From positions 496,001 to 560,000 of the forward strand of contig NZ_JAESVB010000001.1 of NCBI RefSeq assembly GCF_020618775.1: a DNA stretch of 64,000 nucleotides. Direction: 5' to 3'. How positions within the stretch are numbered: position 1 is the first letter of the stretch; every line of letters starts with the position of its first letter. Below, piece by piece: positions 53,771 through 62,637 of this stretch. Made by a program: the position numbers and the translations under genes. This DNA comes from Acidisoma silvae (GTDB taxonomy: Bacteria > Pseudomonadota > Alphaproteobacteria > Acetobacterales > Acetobacteraceae). The notes beneath the pieces are model-generated. The model was not told the origin of the DNA. It saw nothing but the letters and a program-made list of their open reading frames with translations, and did not search any database.

Positions 53771-55156
53771 ATGTCTGCTTTGGTGGCCGTGATCGATATC
53801 GGCAAGACCAATGCCAAGCTGATGCTGGTGGAGGAAAGCGGTCGCACGCTCTGGTCGGCCGAGCGGCCGTCGCCGGCCGTAGCCACGCCGGATACGGCAC
53901 CTTTCATGAAGCAGCTTGATGTCCACGGCATCGAATCCTGGCTGATCGCGCAACTGGCAGCGGCACCGGACAAGCATCGCATTCGCGCTATCGTACCAGT
54001 AGCCCATGGCGCGGCCATGGTGCTGGTTGGGCGCGACGGCGCGGTGCTTCTGGCGCCGGACTATGAAGACAGCGTCTATGATTCGGTTCTGCCCGCCTAT
54101 CGCCTTGTGCGGCCGGATTTCGCGGAAACGCTATCGCCGGGCCTGCCGGCCGGGCTCAATCTCGGCACGCAGATTTTCGCCGTGCAAAGCCTGCTGCCGG
54201 CGCTTTTCCTCCGCACGCAATACATCCTGCCCTATCCGCAATATTGGTCCTATCGGCTGAGCGGTGTGGCGGCCTCCGAAGTCACCTCCCTCGGCTGCCA
54301 TACGGATCTGTGGAATCCTGCCAAGGCGGGCTTTTCAACGCTGGTGGCGCGGCAGGGCTGGGGGCCGCTGATACCGCCCATTCATCCGGCGCGGGCGGCG
54401 CTGGGGCCGGTGCGAACAGAGATCGTGCGGGCCGCTGGCCTGCCGGACGATTGCACGGTCATCTGTGGCATTCATGATTCCAACGCCTCCTATCTCTCCC
54501 ATCGCGTGGCGCGGGATGCGGCGGAAAACTTCTCCGTCGTTTCCAGCGGCACTTGGTGCATCATCCTCGCCAAAGGGGCCGATCTGGCGCTGCTGCATGA
54601 GACGGAAGACATGCTGGCCAATGTCGATGCGCTGGGCGTGCCGACCCCCACGGCGCGCTTCATGGGCGGGCGGGAATATGCTGCCATCGCCGGGGAAGCC
54701 GGTCGTGCCGTGCCGCCCGATGCGCCGGCATTGGCCGAAGTGCTGGCGGCGGGGGCCATGGCGCTGCCCAGTTTCGCGCTCGCCGGTCCCTGTCAGGGCA
54801 GGGAAGGCAAGCTGATCGCGGATCAGGGCCTGTCGGCCGCCGGCCGCGCGGCGCTGGCCACGCTGTACTGCGCGCTGATGGCCGATTTCATTCTCGATCA
54901 CCTGGGGACCGCCGGGGCCATTCTGGTCGATGGGCCTTTCGCCGCCAATCCGCTCTTCCCCGGTCTGCTCGCCAGCCTGCGCCCGGCTGACAGCGTGCTG
55001 CCCGGCGGCACGCGCGGCGGCATTACGGCCGCCGTGCTGTGGCTGGCGGGTTTCGCGCCGCCGCCGGAGCATCACGCCGCGGGGGCCGCGCCGCTGCCTC
55101 AGGCGGAAGACCTGCGCGCCTATCGTGATCGCTGGCGGGACATGCTAACCGCCTGA
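53771..55156 (+). CDS. rhaK: Rhamnulokinase RhaK (FGGY family)
   Basis: This 461-residue sugar kinase of the ASKHA fold phosphorylates L-rhamnulose to the substrate of RhaD. The N-terminal phosphate motif is VIDIGKTNAKLML. GIHDSNASYLSH supplies the catalytic Asp and VVSSGTWC the adenosine-binding region. The length fits FGGY kinases. In Rhizobium the kinase is also required for rhamnose transport, so its position in the transporter operon is expected. It ends 3 bases before epmA. Confidence 0.92.
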   Translation: MSALVAVIDIGKTNAKLMLVEESGRTLWSAERPSPAVATPDTAPFMKQLDVHGIESWLIAQLAAAPDKHRIRAIVPVAHGAAMVLVGRDGAVLLAPDYEDSVYDSVLPAYRLVRPDFAETLSPGLPAGLNLGTQIFAVQSLLPALFLRTQYILPYPQYWSYRLSGVAASEVTSLGCHTDLWNPAKAGFSTLVARQGWGPLIPPIHPARAALGPVRTEIVRAAGLPDDCTVICGIHDSNASYLSHRVARDAAENFSVVSSGTWCIILAKGADLALLHETEDMLANVDALGVPTPTARFMGGREYAAIAGEAGRAVPPDAPALAEVLAAGAMALPSFALAGPCQGREGKLIADQGLSAAGRAALATLYCALMADFILDHLGTAGAILVDGPFAANPLFPGLLASLRPADSVLPGGTRGGITAAVLWLAGFAPPPEHHAAGAAPLPQAEDLRAYRDRWRDMLTA

Positions 55157-55159
55157 GGC

Positions 55160-56170
55160 ATGGCCTCCTTACCCGTCTGGCATCCTGAAAGCCTCGCCGC
55201 CCGGCAGCCCTTCCTGCGCCGGCGGTCCCTGTTGCTGGCCGCGACCCGCGCCTTCTTCACGGCGCGCGGCTATACCGAGGTCGAGACGCCCTATGCGGTG
55301 CCGGTGCCGGGGGAGGAGGTGCATCTCTCGGCCTTCCGCACCGAACGCATCGGGGTCGATGGCAGCCGCACGCCGCTTTTCCTCAATACCAGTCCGGAAT
55401 TCGCCATGAAGCGCCTGCTGGTGGCGGGCGCGGGACCGATTTTCCAGATCGCCCGTGTCTGGCGCAATGGGGAGGGTAGCCGCCGCCATGCGGCCGAATT
55501 CACTATGCTGGAATGGTATAATCCCGGTGCCGGCATGAATGATCTGATGGCAGAGACGTCGGCCTTCCTGCGGGCCGTGCTACCGCCCGTGGTGACATCC
55601 CAGGGCATCACGACCGATCTGTCCCACATGGAACACCTGACGGTGGCCGATGCCTTCCGCCGCCATTACGGCGCTGATCTGCTGGACAAGGCGGGGGATG
55701 CGGCGGCGCTGGCGGCCTCCGCCGGGGTCGGGCTGCGTCCCGGCGAGGATTGGGAGGACTTATTCTTCCGTCTGCTGCTGGCCAAGATCGAACCCGCCAT
55801 CGGTCAGGCCAACCCCACCTTCCTCACGCATTGGCCGGCAGCCCAAGCGGCGCTGGCGCGGCGTGACCCGGCCGATCCGCGCGTGGCCGAGCGGTTCGAA
55901 CTCTTCGTCTGCGGCATGGAACTGGCCAACGCCTTCGTGGAACTGACGGACGCCGCCGAGCAGCGCGCGCGCTTCCTGGAGGATCGCGCTCGGCGCCGCG
56001 CCATTTACGGCGATGAAGGCTGGGCGCTGGACGAGGATTTTCTGGCAGCACTCGAACACGGCATGCCGCCCGCCGCCGGCATCGCACTCGGCTTCGACCG
56101 TCTGGCCATGATCGCCTCGGGCGCGGATCGCATCGATCAGGTGCAATGGCTGCCGGAGCGCGAGGCCTAG
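55160..56170 (+). CDS. epmA: EF-P lysine aminoacylase EpmA (GenX/PoxA)
   Basis: This 336-residue class II lysyl-tRNA-synthetase-like enzyme lacks the anticodon-binding domain and attaches (R)-beta-lysine to the conserved lysine of elongation factor P. Class II motifs include the RVWRNGEGSRRHAAEFTMLEWY motif 2 and a C-terminal GIALGFDRLAMI motif 3. The length is that of EpmA, not LysS. Neither efp nor epmB is in the window. It begins 3 bases after rhaK, an odd place for a translation-factor modifier. Confidence 0.9.
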   Translation: MASLPVWHPESLAARQPFLRRRSLLLAATRAFFTARGYTEVETPYAVPVPGEEVHLSAFRTERIGVDGSRTPLFLNTSPEFAMKRLLVAGAGPIFQIARVWRNGEGSRRHAAEFTMLEWYNPGAGMNDLMAETSAFLRAVLPPVVTSQGITTDLSHMEHLTVADAFRRHYGADLLDKAGDAAALAASAGVGLRPGEDWEDLFFRLLLAKIEPAIGQANPTFLTHWPAAQAALARRDPADPRVAERFELFVCGMELANAFVELTDAAEQRARFLEDRARRRAIYGDEGWALDEDFLAALEHGMPPAAGIALGFDRLAMIASGADRIDQVQWLPEREA

Positions 56171-56244
56171 CGACAGGCCCTTCAGGCCGGTGATAGGCTT
56201 CTCCTGCCCGGCCTATGGCTCGGCCAAGCCATAGGAGGAACATC

Positions 56245-57009
56245 ATGGCACAATCAATCGATCACGGACGCCGCCTTGCCGGAAAGGTTGCGGTCATTAC
56301 GGGCGGGGCCAAAGGCATCGGCCGTGCGACGGCAAAGCTTTTCGCCGAGCAGGGCGCGAAGGTCGTCATCGGAGACTTGAGTTTTGAGGACGTCACCGCG
56401 ACCGCTGCCGCTTTGTCGCCCGAGGGCGATGTTGTCGGCGTCGTCTGCGATGTGCGGCATGAGACGGATATTCAAAACCTGATGGCGACAGCCGTTAACC
56501 GCTTCGGTCGTCTGGATATTCTGGTCGCCAATGCCGGCATTATTCCGGAAGCCTTTCTGGCCGATGCGACCGCAGAGCTTTGGGATGACACCATGGCGGT
56601 CGATGCGCGCGGCATGTTTCTGTCGGCCAAATATGCGGGTCTGGAAATGGTCAAGGCCGGGTCGGGTGCGATCGTTTTGCTATCATCCATTTCCGGTCAG
56701 ATCGGCCAGCTCGGGCAGGTGGTCTACGGGCCGGCGAAATTCGTGGCCTCAGGCTTGACCAAGCATCTGGCCATCGAACTGGCGCCCAAAGGCGTGCGCG
56801 TCAATGCCGTGGCACCCGGCACGATCGAGACACCGGCGGTGGCCGCAATGTCGCCGGAAGGCATTGCGAAAGGCATCGCCAAGCATCCTTTGGGCCGTAT
56901 CGGCAAAGCGGAGGAGGTTGCCTGGGGCATCCTGTTTCTGGCCTCCGATGAGGCGTCTTTCATCACCGGTGCCATTCTGCCCATCGACGGCGGCTTTCTG
57001 GCGCAATAG
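56245..57009 (+). CDS. SDR family oxidoreductase
   Basis: This 254-residue classical SDR has TGGAKGIGRATA near residue 20, NAGIIPEAF, LLSSISGQIGQLGQVVY with catalytic Ser and Tyr, and the usual C-terminal IDGGFL. AGGAGGA eight bases upstream fixes the start. It may be part of the rha transport operon's tail, where SDRs acting on sugars or lactaldehyde occur. The substrate cannot be read from the sequence. Confidence 0.88.
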   Translation: MAQSIDHGRRLAGKVAVITGGAKGIGRATAKLFAEQGAKVVIGDLSFEDVTATAAALSPEGDVVGVVCDVRHETDIQNLMATAVNRFGRLDILVANAGIIPEAFLADATAELWDDTMAVDARGMFLSAKYAGLEMVKAGSGAIVLLSSISGQIGQLGQVVYGPAKFVASGLTKHLAIELAPKGVRVNAVAPGTIETPAVAAMSPEGIAKGIAKHPLGRIGKAEEVAWGILFLASDEASFITGAILPIDGGFLAQ

Positions 57010-57021
57010 GCCGAGCCCGCG

Positions 57022-57648
57022 TCAGGCGCGGTCGCCCAGCGCCAGTTTCAGGCCGAAGGCGATGAAGACGCAGCCCGTCAGCCGGTCCATGGCAGCCACC
57101 ACGCGCGGCTTCTGCAGCACCGGCAGCATAGCGCGCGCGCCGGCAATCAGCAGGCCGAACCAGGCGATCCCGAGCAGGACATGGATGGAGGCCAGCGCCA
57201 CGATCATCGCCGATACATTCATGTGCGCTGGGATGAATTGCGGCAGGAAGGATACGTAGAAGATACCGACCTTGGGGTTGAGGATATTGGTCAGAAAGCC
57301 GCGCGCCCAGGCGCGGGACGCGGCGGGCTGGTTCGCCATGCTCGCGGCAAGGCCCTGCCGGCGCGGCGACAGGATCAGTTTCGCCCCGAGATAGAACAGA
57401 TAAACGGCGCCGACCCAGCGCAGCGCGTCATAGGCGAGGCGGGAGGCTGCCAAAAGGGCACCGAGGCCTGCGGCGACGATCAACCCCCAGGCGAGGCAGC
57501 CCAGCGCCACGCCGCAGGCGGCCTTGAAGGCTTGTGCGGGCCCGTTCGCGGCAAGGGTGCGCAGCACCAGCGCCGTATCCAGTCCGGGCGTGATCGTCAG
57601 CAGGGACGCCGCCAACGTGAAGGTGAGAAGGTCCGAGGCGAGGGTCAT
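57022..57648 (-). CDS. LysE/RhtB family amino-acid exporter
   Basis: This 208-residue inner-membrane protein has six helices. It has the family start LLTITPGLDTALVLRTLAANG and the central GFLTNILNPKVGIFYVSFLPQFI, typical of RhtB-type homoserine/threonine exporters. The substrate is not determined. It converges with the SDR gene. Confidence 0.9.
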   Translation of the reverse strand: MTLASDLLTFTLAASLLTITPGLDTALVLRTLAANGPAQAFKAACGVALGCLAWGLIVAAGLGALLAASRLAYDALRWVGAVYLFYLGAKLILSPRRQGLAASMANQPAASRAWARGFLTNILNPKVGIFYVSFLPQFIPAHMNVSAMIVALASIHVLLGIAWFGLLIAGARAMLPVLQKPRVVAAMDRLTGCVFIAFGLKLALGDRA

Positions 57649-57671
57649 GCCAGGGGGATGCCGGCAGGTAT

Positions 57672-58013
57672 CTATCGCCGGGGTGGAAAAGGAGCGCCTT
57701 TATCAAGGCGAAGATCAAGCGCGAGGCTGTCTTTGATGGCCTTGAGCAGTTCAAGGTCGTTGCCGTCTTCAATAAAGGAGATCGGGCGTTTTCCATCGAT
57801 TTCCAAAGAAATCACGCGATCAATCGCGTGCAGGAACATGGCGGCGGCGTCTTTGGGTATGTGTTGCGGGCCAGGACGGTGCGGCTCAAAATCGCGATTG
57901 GCCCGCCAATTTTCCCACATTCGCAGTTCGTCATGGGCCAAAGCATGCCTATCGGCCGCTTCCTCGGCGGCAAATTCAGCAAACCGCAGGGCCTTGGGGG
58001 ACAATTGGACCAT
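57672..58013 (-). CDS. Unknown small protein downstream of the Tse2-like gene (possible antitoxin)
   Basis: This 113-residue soluble, helix-rich, acidic protein (SPKALRFAEFAAEEAADRHALAHDE) contains ISLEIDGKRPISFIEDGNDLELL. I do not recognise a family. It lies 22 bases after a gene resembling Tse2-type ADP-ribosyltransferase toxins, with the same polarity and compact size expected of an immunity or antitoxin partner. The toxin-first order is less common. The start at 58013 is chosen as the first plausible ATG outside the toxin gene. Confidence 0.55.
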   Translation of the reverse strand: MVQLSPKALRFAEFAAEEAADRHALAHDELRMWENWRANRDFEPHRPGPQHIPKDAAAMFLHAIDRVISLEIDGKRPISFIEDGNDLELLKAIKDSLALDLRLDKGAPFPPRR

Positions 58014-58035
58014 GGAAAACCCTATAACATAGATT

Positions 58036-58368
58036 TTACATGAAGGCTGCGTTCGAGACGCAGAGAAGGCGTTTGTAGTCGTCAAGCGGCATGTCCTGGG
58101 TCGGTTCCCAGGACCAGTGCTGCCCGTGATCGTTCCATACCAGCAGAAGAGTTCCGTAGTCGTGGCCGGCCGGCAGATGCCATAGCCGGCCCTTGCCATG
58201 GATCGGCTTGTCGAAAGTCGATATCCCGCCGGTGCCGGCCTTGACCCATGTCATTCCGCTGTTTTGATAATGTGTTACGTCCTGCGACCTGACATTATCG
58301 AGACGAGCGCTGGCGTTATTGCCAAGCCGATAGAGATCGACGGTCGTGATCCCCAAATCGCGCTCCAT
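58036..58368 (-). CDS. Tse2-like ADP-ribosyltransferase-fold toxin candidate
   Basis: This 110-residue protein has an N-terminal DLYRLGNN (Tse2-like LYR motif), a central GTGGISTFDKPIHGKGRLW that resembles the TGGTSVFDR region of Pseudomonas Tse2, and WNDHGQHWSWEPTQDMPLDDY at the C-terminus. Tse2-family proteins are cytotoxic and related in fold to ADP-ribosyltransferases. The assignment rests on these motifs, not on a search. It is followed by a small partner gene, consistent with a toxin-immunity or toxin-antitoxin unit. Confidence 0.6.
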   Translation of the reverse strand: MERDLGITTVDLYRLGNNASARLDNVRSQDVTHYQNSGMTWVKAGTGGISTFDKPIHGKGRLWHLPAGHDYGTLLLVWNDHGQHWSWEPTQDMPLDDYKRLLCVSNAAFM

Positions 58369-58470
58369 ATTATCTTAGCCAGCCTCACCCAGCGCTTATG
58401 AACCGCCTTATTGTATCGATTTTAGAATAAAATAACGTCCCTGAGGCACCGCTGCAAGTTGGGAGAGCGG

Positions 58471-59064
58471 CTAAATCGGTTCCATCTGGCTTTCGGGTGG
58501 CGGGCTGAGGTCGATATCGGCGTAGAATTCCGCGAGCGGGATATCGATGCCGATTTCCGGCATGGATAGCACGGCACCGTCCAGTAGGACCTCCGACAGC
58601 CAATCCTCGCCCTGACGGCGAAAGACGGTGGCGGCAGCCTCGCTTTGCGCGAGAATGACATAGCGCTGAATGCTGGGTGTCGCGCGATATTCGGCATTCT
58701 TGGTGAAAAGGTCGGTATCCGCCGTGCTGTCGCTCAAGACCTCGAAAACCACCACCGGTTCGGTCACCACGTGCGCATCGGGCGGGAAGGCCGTGCAGGT
58801 CACGAAGGCGTCCGGGTAGCGGACGCGCCCGGCGACTTCGATCTTGAGGTGGCTGCCGTAAGGTTGGCAGGGCCTGCCGCGCAGTCGGCCCGTCAATGAG
58901 AACAGGACGTTCCGCTGGATAGCTGAATGCGCGATCGTCCCGCCGGTCATGGCGACGGGCCGGAAACCGTCGAATTCATAGCGCAGCTCCTGCCGGTTTT
59001 CCCAGGTCAGGAACTCGGCCAAGCTCATGATCATGCTCATGGGTTTGCGCATGGCGACGTTCAT
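58471..59064 (-). CDS. Uma2 family (DUF820) PD-(D/E)xK-like protein
   Basis: This 197-residue protein has the Uma2 core: MTGGTIAHSAIQRNVLFSL, VRYPDAFVTC (acidic catalytic Asp) and VVFEVLSDSTADTD with the E-V-L-S motif. The family has a restriction-endonuclease-like fold and is expanded in cyanobacteria and some alphaproteobacteria; its function is largely unknown. No Shine-Dalgarno sequence distinguishes the several clustered ATGs. It sits beside the Tse2-like pair in a small accessory patch. Confidence 0.85.
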   Translation of the reverse strand: MNVAMRKPMSMIMSLAEFLTWENRQELRYEFDGFRPVAMTGGTIAHSAIQRNVLFSLTGRLRGRPCQPYGSHLKIEVAGRVRYPDAFVTCTAFPPDAHVVTEPVVVFEVLSDSTADTDLFTKNAEYRATPSIQRYVILAQSEAAATVFRRQGEDWLSEVLLDGAVLSMPEIGIDIPLAEFYADIDLSPPPESQMEPI

Positions 59065-59110
59065 GGCGCTATGCTAGCAGCCAGACCTCGCTTGCCGGTA
59101 GGATATTCGG

Positions 59111-59521
59111 ATGCGCTATTCCACTCGTTGCCTCGGCGCCTTCGGTGCCCTTTCGCTCCTCGGCCTCGCTGGGTGCCAGACCGGGCCGACGCTCTCGCAG
59201 CGGCTGCATGCCTATATCGGCCAGCCGGAAACAGCCATCGTCCAGGGCCTGGGCATACCCCAGCGCGCCATCACCACGGGCGGTATCAAATACCTCGCCT
59301 ATGACTGGCAGAGCACTGCGGTCATTCCCGGCGGCGGACCCGGCTGGGGCTGGGGCGGCGGACCCTGGGGGCCATGGGGTGGTGGCTGGGGCGGCGGCTG
59401 GTACCAGCCGACCACGGTCGTCACAACGGCCTGCGAGGCGACCTTTCAGATGGGCCCCTCCGGCACCGGCGCGGGCGAAGTGGCGGTCGCCGTTATTCTG
59501 CGTGGCAATGCCTGCGAATGA
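59111..59521 (+). CDS. Small Gly/Trp-rich lipoprotein
   Basis: This 136-residue protein has a lipoprotein signal peptide (RCLGAFGALSLLGLAGC; lipobox LAGC, Cys22). A domain follows containing LHAYIGQPETAIVQGLGIPQ, a turn common in small outer-membrane-assembly-like (SmpA-like) folds, then a Gly/Trp-rich loop (GWGWGGGPWGPWGGGWGGGW). I do not recognise the family. It overlaps the next gene by 4 bases (ATGA), starting a tightly coupled operon that runs to lpxB. Confidence 0.7.
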   Translation: MRYSTRCLGAFGALSLLGLAGCQTGPTLSQRLHAYIGQPETAIVQGLGIPQRAITTGGIKYLAYDWQSTAVIPGGGPGWGWGGGPWGPWGGGWGGGWYQPTTVVTTACEATFQMGPSGTGAGEVAVAVILRGNACE

Positions 59522-60135
59522 GCGAGACAGCCTTGACCATCCGCACCGCCACGGGCGCGGATATCCTGCCCTATGTTCCGGCACTGGCCCGGCTGCGCAT
59601 CACGGTCTTCCGCGACTGGCCCTATCTCTATGAAGGGGACCAGACCTATGAGGAGACCTATCTCCGCACCTATGCCGAAAGCCCGCGCGCCGCGATCGTT
59701 CTGGCGTTCGACGGTGACGCGGTGGTTGGCGCATCAACCTGCCTGCCGTTGGCGGATGAAACGGCCAATGTGCAGGCGCCCTTCCGCGCCAAGGGCATTG
59801 CGGTCGAGCGCGTCTTCTATTTCGGCGAGTCCGTTCTGCTGCGGCATTATCGCGGCACGGGTGCGGGCCTGCGCTTCTTTGCCGAGCGCGAGGCGCATGC
59901 GCGCGCCGTTTCCGACTGCGATATCGCCGCCTTCTGCGCGGTGCAGCGCCCGGACGATCATCCGGCGCGGCCGGCGGATGCCGTGCCGCTGGATGCCTTC
60001 TGGCAGAAGCGCGGCTTCACGCCCTATCCGCACATGCGTTGCATGATGCATTGGCGCGATGTGGGCGATGATGAAGAAACCGCCCATCGTTTGTCCTTCT
60101 GGCTCAAATCCCTGACAGGAGCAGCATTGCCGTGA
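59518..60135 (+). CDS. GNAT family N-acetyltransferase
   Basis: This 205-residue acetyl-CoA-dependent acyltransferase of the GNAT fold has ILAFDGDAVVGASTCLP on strand 4 and a modified acetyl-CoA pyrophosphate-binding loop YRGTGAGLRFF. The acceptor is unknown. It starts in the stop of the lipoprotein gene and its own stop overlaps the nitrilase GTG, so it is part of one co-translated operon. Confidence 0.82.
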   Translation: MSETALTIRTATGADILPYVPALARLRITVFRDWPYLYEGDQTYEETYLRTYAESPRAAIVLAFDGDAVVGASTCLPLADETANVQAPFRAKGIAVERVFYFGESVLLRHYRGTGAGLRFFAEREAHARAVSDCDIAAFCAVQRPDDHPARPADAVPLDAFWQKRGFTPYPHMRCMMHWRDVGDDEETAHRLSFWLKSLTGAALP

Positions 60136-61004
60136 CCCGCCTTCGTCTCGCCTTGGCGCAATATCCCATCGAGCGCCTGCGCAGCCTGGATGATTTCGAG
60201 GTCAAGATCGACGATATTATCCGCAGCGCCAAGGAAGACGGGGCTGAGATGCTGGTTCTGCCCGAATACGCGGCCATGGAACTGGCGGCGGCCTTCACGG
60301 ACGCCGGCGATGCGGTGTCCGAACGCGATGCGATCGTTGCCCGGGCGGACAGCATTGTCGAGATCATGCGGCAGGCCGCGCAGCGCCATCGCATCTGGCT
60401 GCTGGGCAGTTCGGTGCCCATGCTGCGTGACGGCGCGGTACGCAACCGCGCGCCTTTCATCTCAGCCGATGGCGTCGTGCAGTTCCAGGAAAAGCGGGTC
60501 ATGACCCGTTTCGAGAATGAGGCATGGCATGTCGCGGCCGGTGATGAGCCGCAGGTCTTCGAGACGCCCTGGGGCCGTATCGGCATTGCCATCTGCTACG
60601 ATGTCGAATTTCCGATGCTGGCCCGCGCGCAGGTGGAAGCCGGCGCCTGGCTGATCCTGTCACCCTCCTGCACCGATACGCTATGGGGTTTCAATCGCGT
60701 GCATCTATCGGCCCGCGCGCGGGCCATCGAAAACCAGTGTTTCGTTGCCATCACGCCGACGGTGGGGGAAGCCCCCTGGTCCGCGACGCTGGACGTCAAT
60801 CGCGGCTATGCCGGCGTTTTCGGCCCCTGCGACCGTGGCTTTCCGGATGACGGCGTCATTGCCAAAGGACAACTGGACGAACCCGGCCTTGTCTTCGCGG
60901 AGCTTGACCCGGACCTGATCGAAGCGGTGCGCGAAAATGGTGGCGTGCGCAATCATCGGGACTGGCCGGCCCACCCGGCCGAATGCCGGGTCGTCGGCTT
61001 CTGA
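60132..61004 (+). CDS. Carbon-nitrogen hydrolase (nitrilase superfamily)
   Basis: This 290-residue amidase has the Glu-Lys-Cys triad in MLVLPEYAAM (Glu), QFQEKRVMTRFE (Lys) and GIAICYDVEFP (Cys). The family includes omega-amidase, N-carbamoylputrescine amidase and beta-ureidopropionase; the specificity here is unclear. It starts at GTG overlapping the GNAT stop and shares one base with the next gene. GNAT plus nitrilase neighbours are common in alphaproteobacteria. Confidence 0.88.
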   Translation: MTRLRLALAQYPIERLRSLDDFEVKIDDIIRSAKEDGAEMLVLPEYAAMELAAAFTDAGDAVSERDAIVARADSIVEIMRQAAQRHRIWLLGSSVPMLRDGAVRNRAPFISADGVVQFQEKRVMTRFENEAWHVAAGDEPQVFETPWGRIGIAICYDVEFPMLARAQVEAGAWLILSPSCTDTLWGFNRVHLSARARAIENQCFVAITPTVGEAPWSATLDVNRGYAGVFGPCDRGFPDDGVIAKGQLDEPGLVFAELDPDLIEAVRENGGVRNHRDWPAHPAECRVVGF

Positions 61005-61462
61005 TGACGGTCACTGTCGCACAGGAAGCCGTCCGCCAGCCGGCGGTGCGCGCTTTGCTGGAACAGTCCTGGGCGCTGTCGGATGCCTTGTACCCGGCGG
61101 AGAGCAATCATCACCTGGATGAAAGCGAACTCGACGTGCCGCAGGTGTCTTTCTTTGTCGCGCGTCGAAATGGCCAGGCGCTGGGCTGCGGCGCGCTGAT
61201 GCGCGTCGATGAGATCTATGGCGAAATTAAAAGCCTCTTTGTCGATCCCTCGGCGCGTGGCCTGGGTCTCGCCCGGGCTGTGCTGACCGCCATCGAAGCG
61301 GAGGCGTTAGGGCAGGGGCTTGCACTGCTGCGGTTGGAGACGGGCATCCGCCAGCCGGAAGCCATTGGGCTGTATGAGGCGACGGGCTTCCGCCGCATTC
61401 CGCCCTTCGGTTCGTATCGGGACGACCCTTTGAGTGTCTTCATGGAAAAGGCTCTGCGATGA
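61004..61462 (+). CDS. GNAT family N-acetyltransferase
   Basis: This 152-residue compact GNAT protein has the acetyl-CoA binding signature KSLFVDPSARGLGLARAVLTAIE and a C-terminal YEATGFRRIPPFGSY. ATG 61004 overlaps the nitrilase stop (TGATG). It ends 4 bases into lpxB. The substrate is unknown. Confidence 0.88.
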   Translation: MTVTVAQEAVRQPAVRALLEQSWALSDALYPAESNHHLDESELDVPQVSFFVARRNGQALGCGALMRVDEIYGEIKSLFVDPSARGLGLARAVLTAIEAEALGQGLALLRLETGIRQPEAIGLYEATGFRRIPPFGSYRDDPLSVFMEKALR

Positions 61463-62637
61463 GCGATCAAAGCCCGCTGATCTATATCGTGGCGGGGGAG
61501 GCGAGCGGTGACGTGCTCGGCGCCCGGCTGATGCGCGCCATCACGGCGCGGATGCCCGGCGCGCGCTTTGCCGGCATCGGCGGGGCGCGCATGGCCGAAC
61601 TCGGCTTTCAAAGCCTGTTTCCCATGCATGAACTGGCGCTGATGGGACTGGCCGAGGTTTTGCCGAAACTGCGCAAACTCAAGCGGCGGATGGAGGAGAC
61701 GGTGGCCGATGTCACCGCGCGCCGGCCGGATGTCATCGTCACCATCGACAGTCCCGGTTTTACGCTGCGGCTGCTCAAGCGCATCGCGCCGCTCGGCCTC
61801 AAGCGCGCGCATTACGTCGCCCCGCAGGTCTGGGCCTGGCGTGAGCATCGGGTGAAAAAATATCCGGGCCTCTGGGACAAGCTGCTCTGCCTGCTGCCCT
61901 TCGAGCCCGCTTTTTTCGCCGGGCATAACCTGCCGGCGGATTTCGTGGGACACCCGGTGCTGGAATCAGGGGCCGACAAGGGGGACGGCGCGCGCTTTCG
62001 CGCCGCGCATCATCTGCCGCCGGAAGCGATGCCCGTCATTCTCATGCCCGGCAGCCGGGTGACCGAGATTACGCGGCTGATGCCGGTTTTCGCGGAAGCC
62101 TTGGCCATGCTGGCGGCCCGCTTTCCGCATCTGGTGCCGGTCATGCCGGTGGCGGCCTCGGTCGCGCCCAAGGTGACGGCCGCCGTCGCGTCCTGGCCGG
62201 TGAAGCCGATCCTGGTGACGGATGTCGATGGCAAGCATGATGCCTTCGCCGCCGCCCATGTGGCGCTGACGAAATCCGGCACATCGACGCTGGAACTGGC
62301 GCTGGCGGGCGTGCCGATGGTGGTGACCTACAAGGTCAACCCGATCACGGCGGCCATCGTCAAACGCGTGGTGAAGGTCTCCTACGCCGCCATGGTCAAT
62401 CTGCTGGCGGGGCGGGAGGTGGTGCCGGAACTGATCCAGCAGACCTGCACGCCGACGCGACTGGCCGACGAGGTTGCCCGGCTGCTGAACGATTCAGGGG
62501 CGGCCGAAGCGCAAAAGGCCGCCTTCGCTGCCGTCATGCACAGCCTGACGCCCGCCCATGGGCTGCCCTCGGAAGCGGCGGCCGATGCCGTGCTGGCCCT
62601 GATGGCAGGGCCGGCCGGTCACTCCGCCGGGTTATAG
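61459..62637 (+). CDS. lpxB: Lipid-A-disaccharide synthase
   Basis: This 392-residue peripheral-membrane GT19 enzyme condenses UDP-2,3-diacylglucosamine with lipid X to form the lipid A disaccharide. Family motifs are present: IVAGEASGDVLGARLM, GIGGARMAELG, HYVAPQVWAWREHRVKKY and KSGTSTLELAL. It overlaps the upstream GNAT by 4 bases. In this clade lpxB usually travels with lpxA, lpxI and a Gfo/Idh gene. Here only the Gfo/Idh gene is nearby, convergent and overlapping by 19 bases. Confidence 0.95.
   Translation: MSDQSPLIYIVAGEASGDVLGARLMRAITARMPGARFAGIGGARMAELGFQSLFPMHELALMGLAEVLPKLRKLKRRMEETVADVTARRPDVIVTIDSPGFTLRLLKRIAPLGLKRAHYVAPQVWAWREHRVKKYPGLWDKLLCLLPFEPAFFAGHNLPADFVGHPVLESGADKGDGARFRAAHHLPPEAMPVILMPGSRVTEITRLMPVFAEALAMLAARFPHLVPVMPVAASVAPKVTAAVASWPVKPILVTDVDGKHDAFAAAHVALTKSGTSTLELALAGVPMVVTYKVNPITAAIVKRVVKVSYAAMVNLLAGREVVPELIQQTCTPTRLADEVARLLNDSGAAEAQKAAFAAVMHSLTPAHGLPSEAAADAVLALMAGPAGHSAGL

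Noticed and set aside
55160-56170. Class II synthetase considered as lysS
   Set aside because: There is no anticodon-binding domain and the length (336 residues) is that of EpmA.
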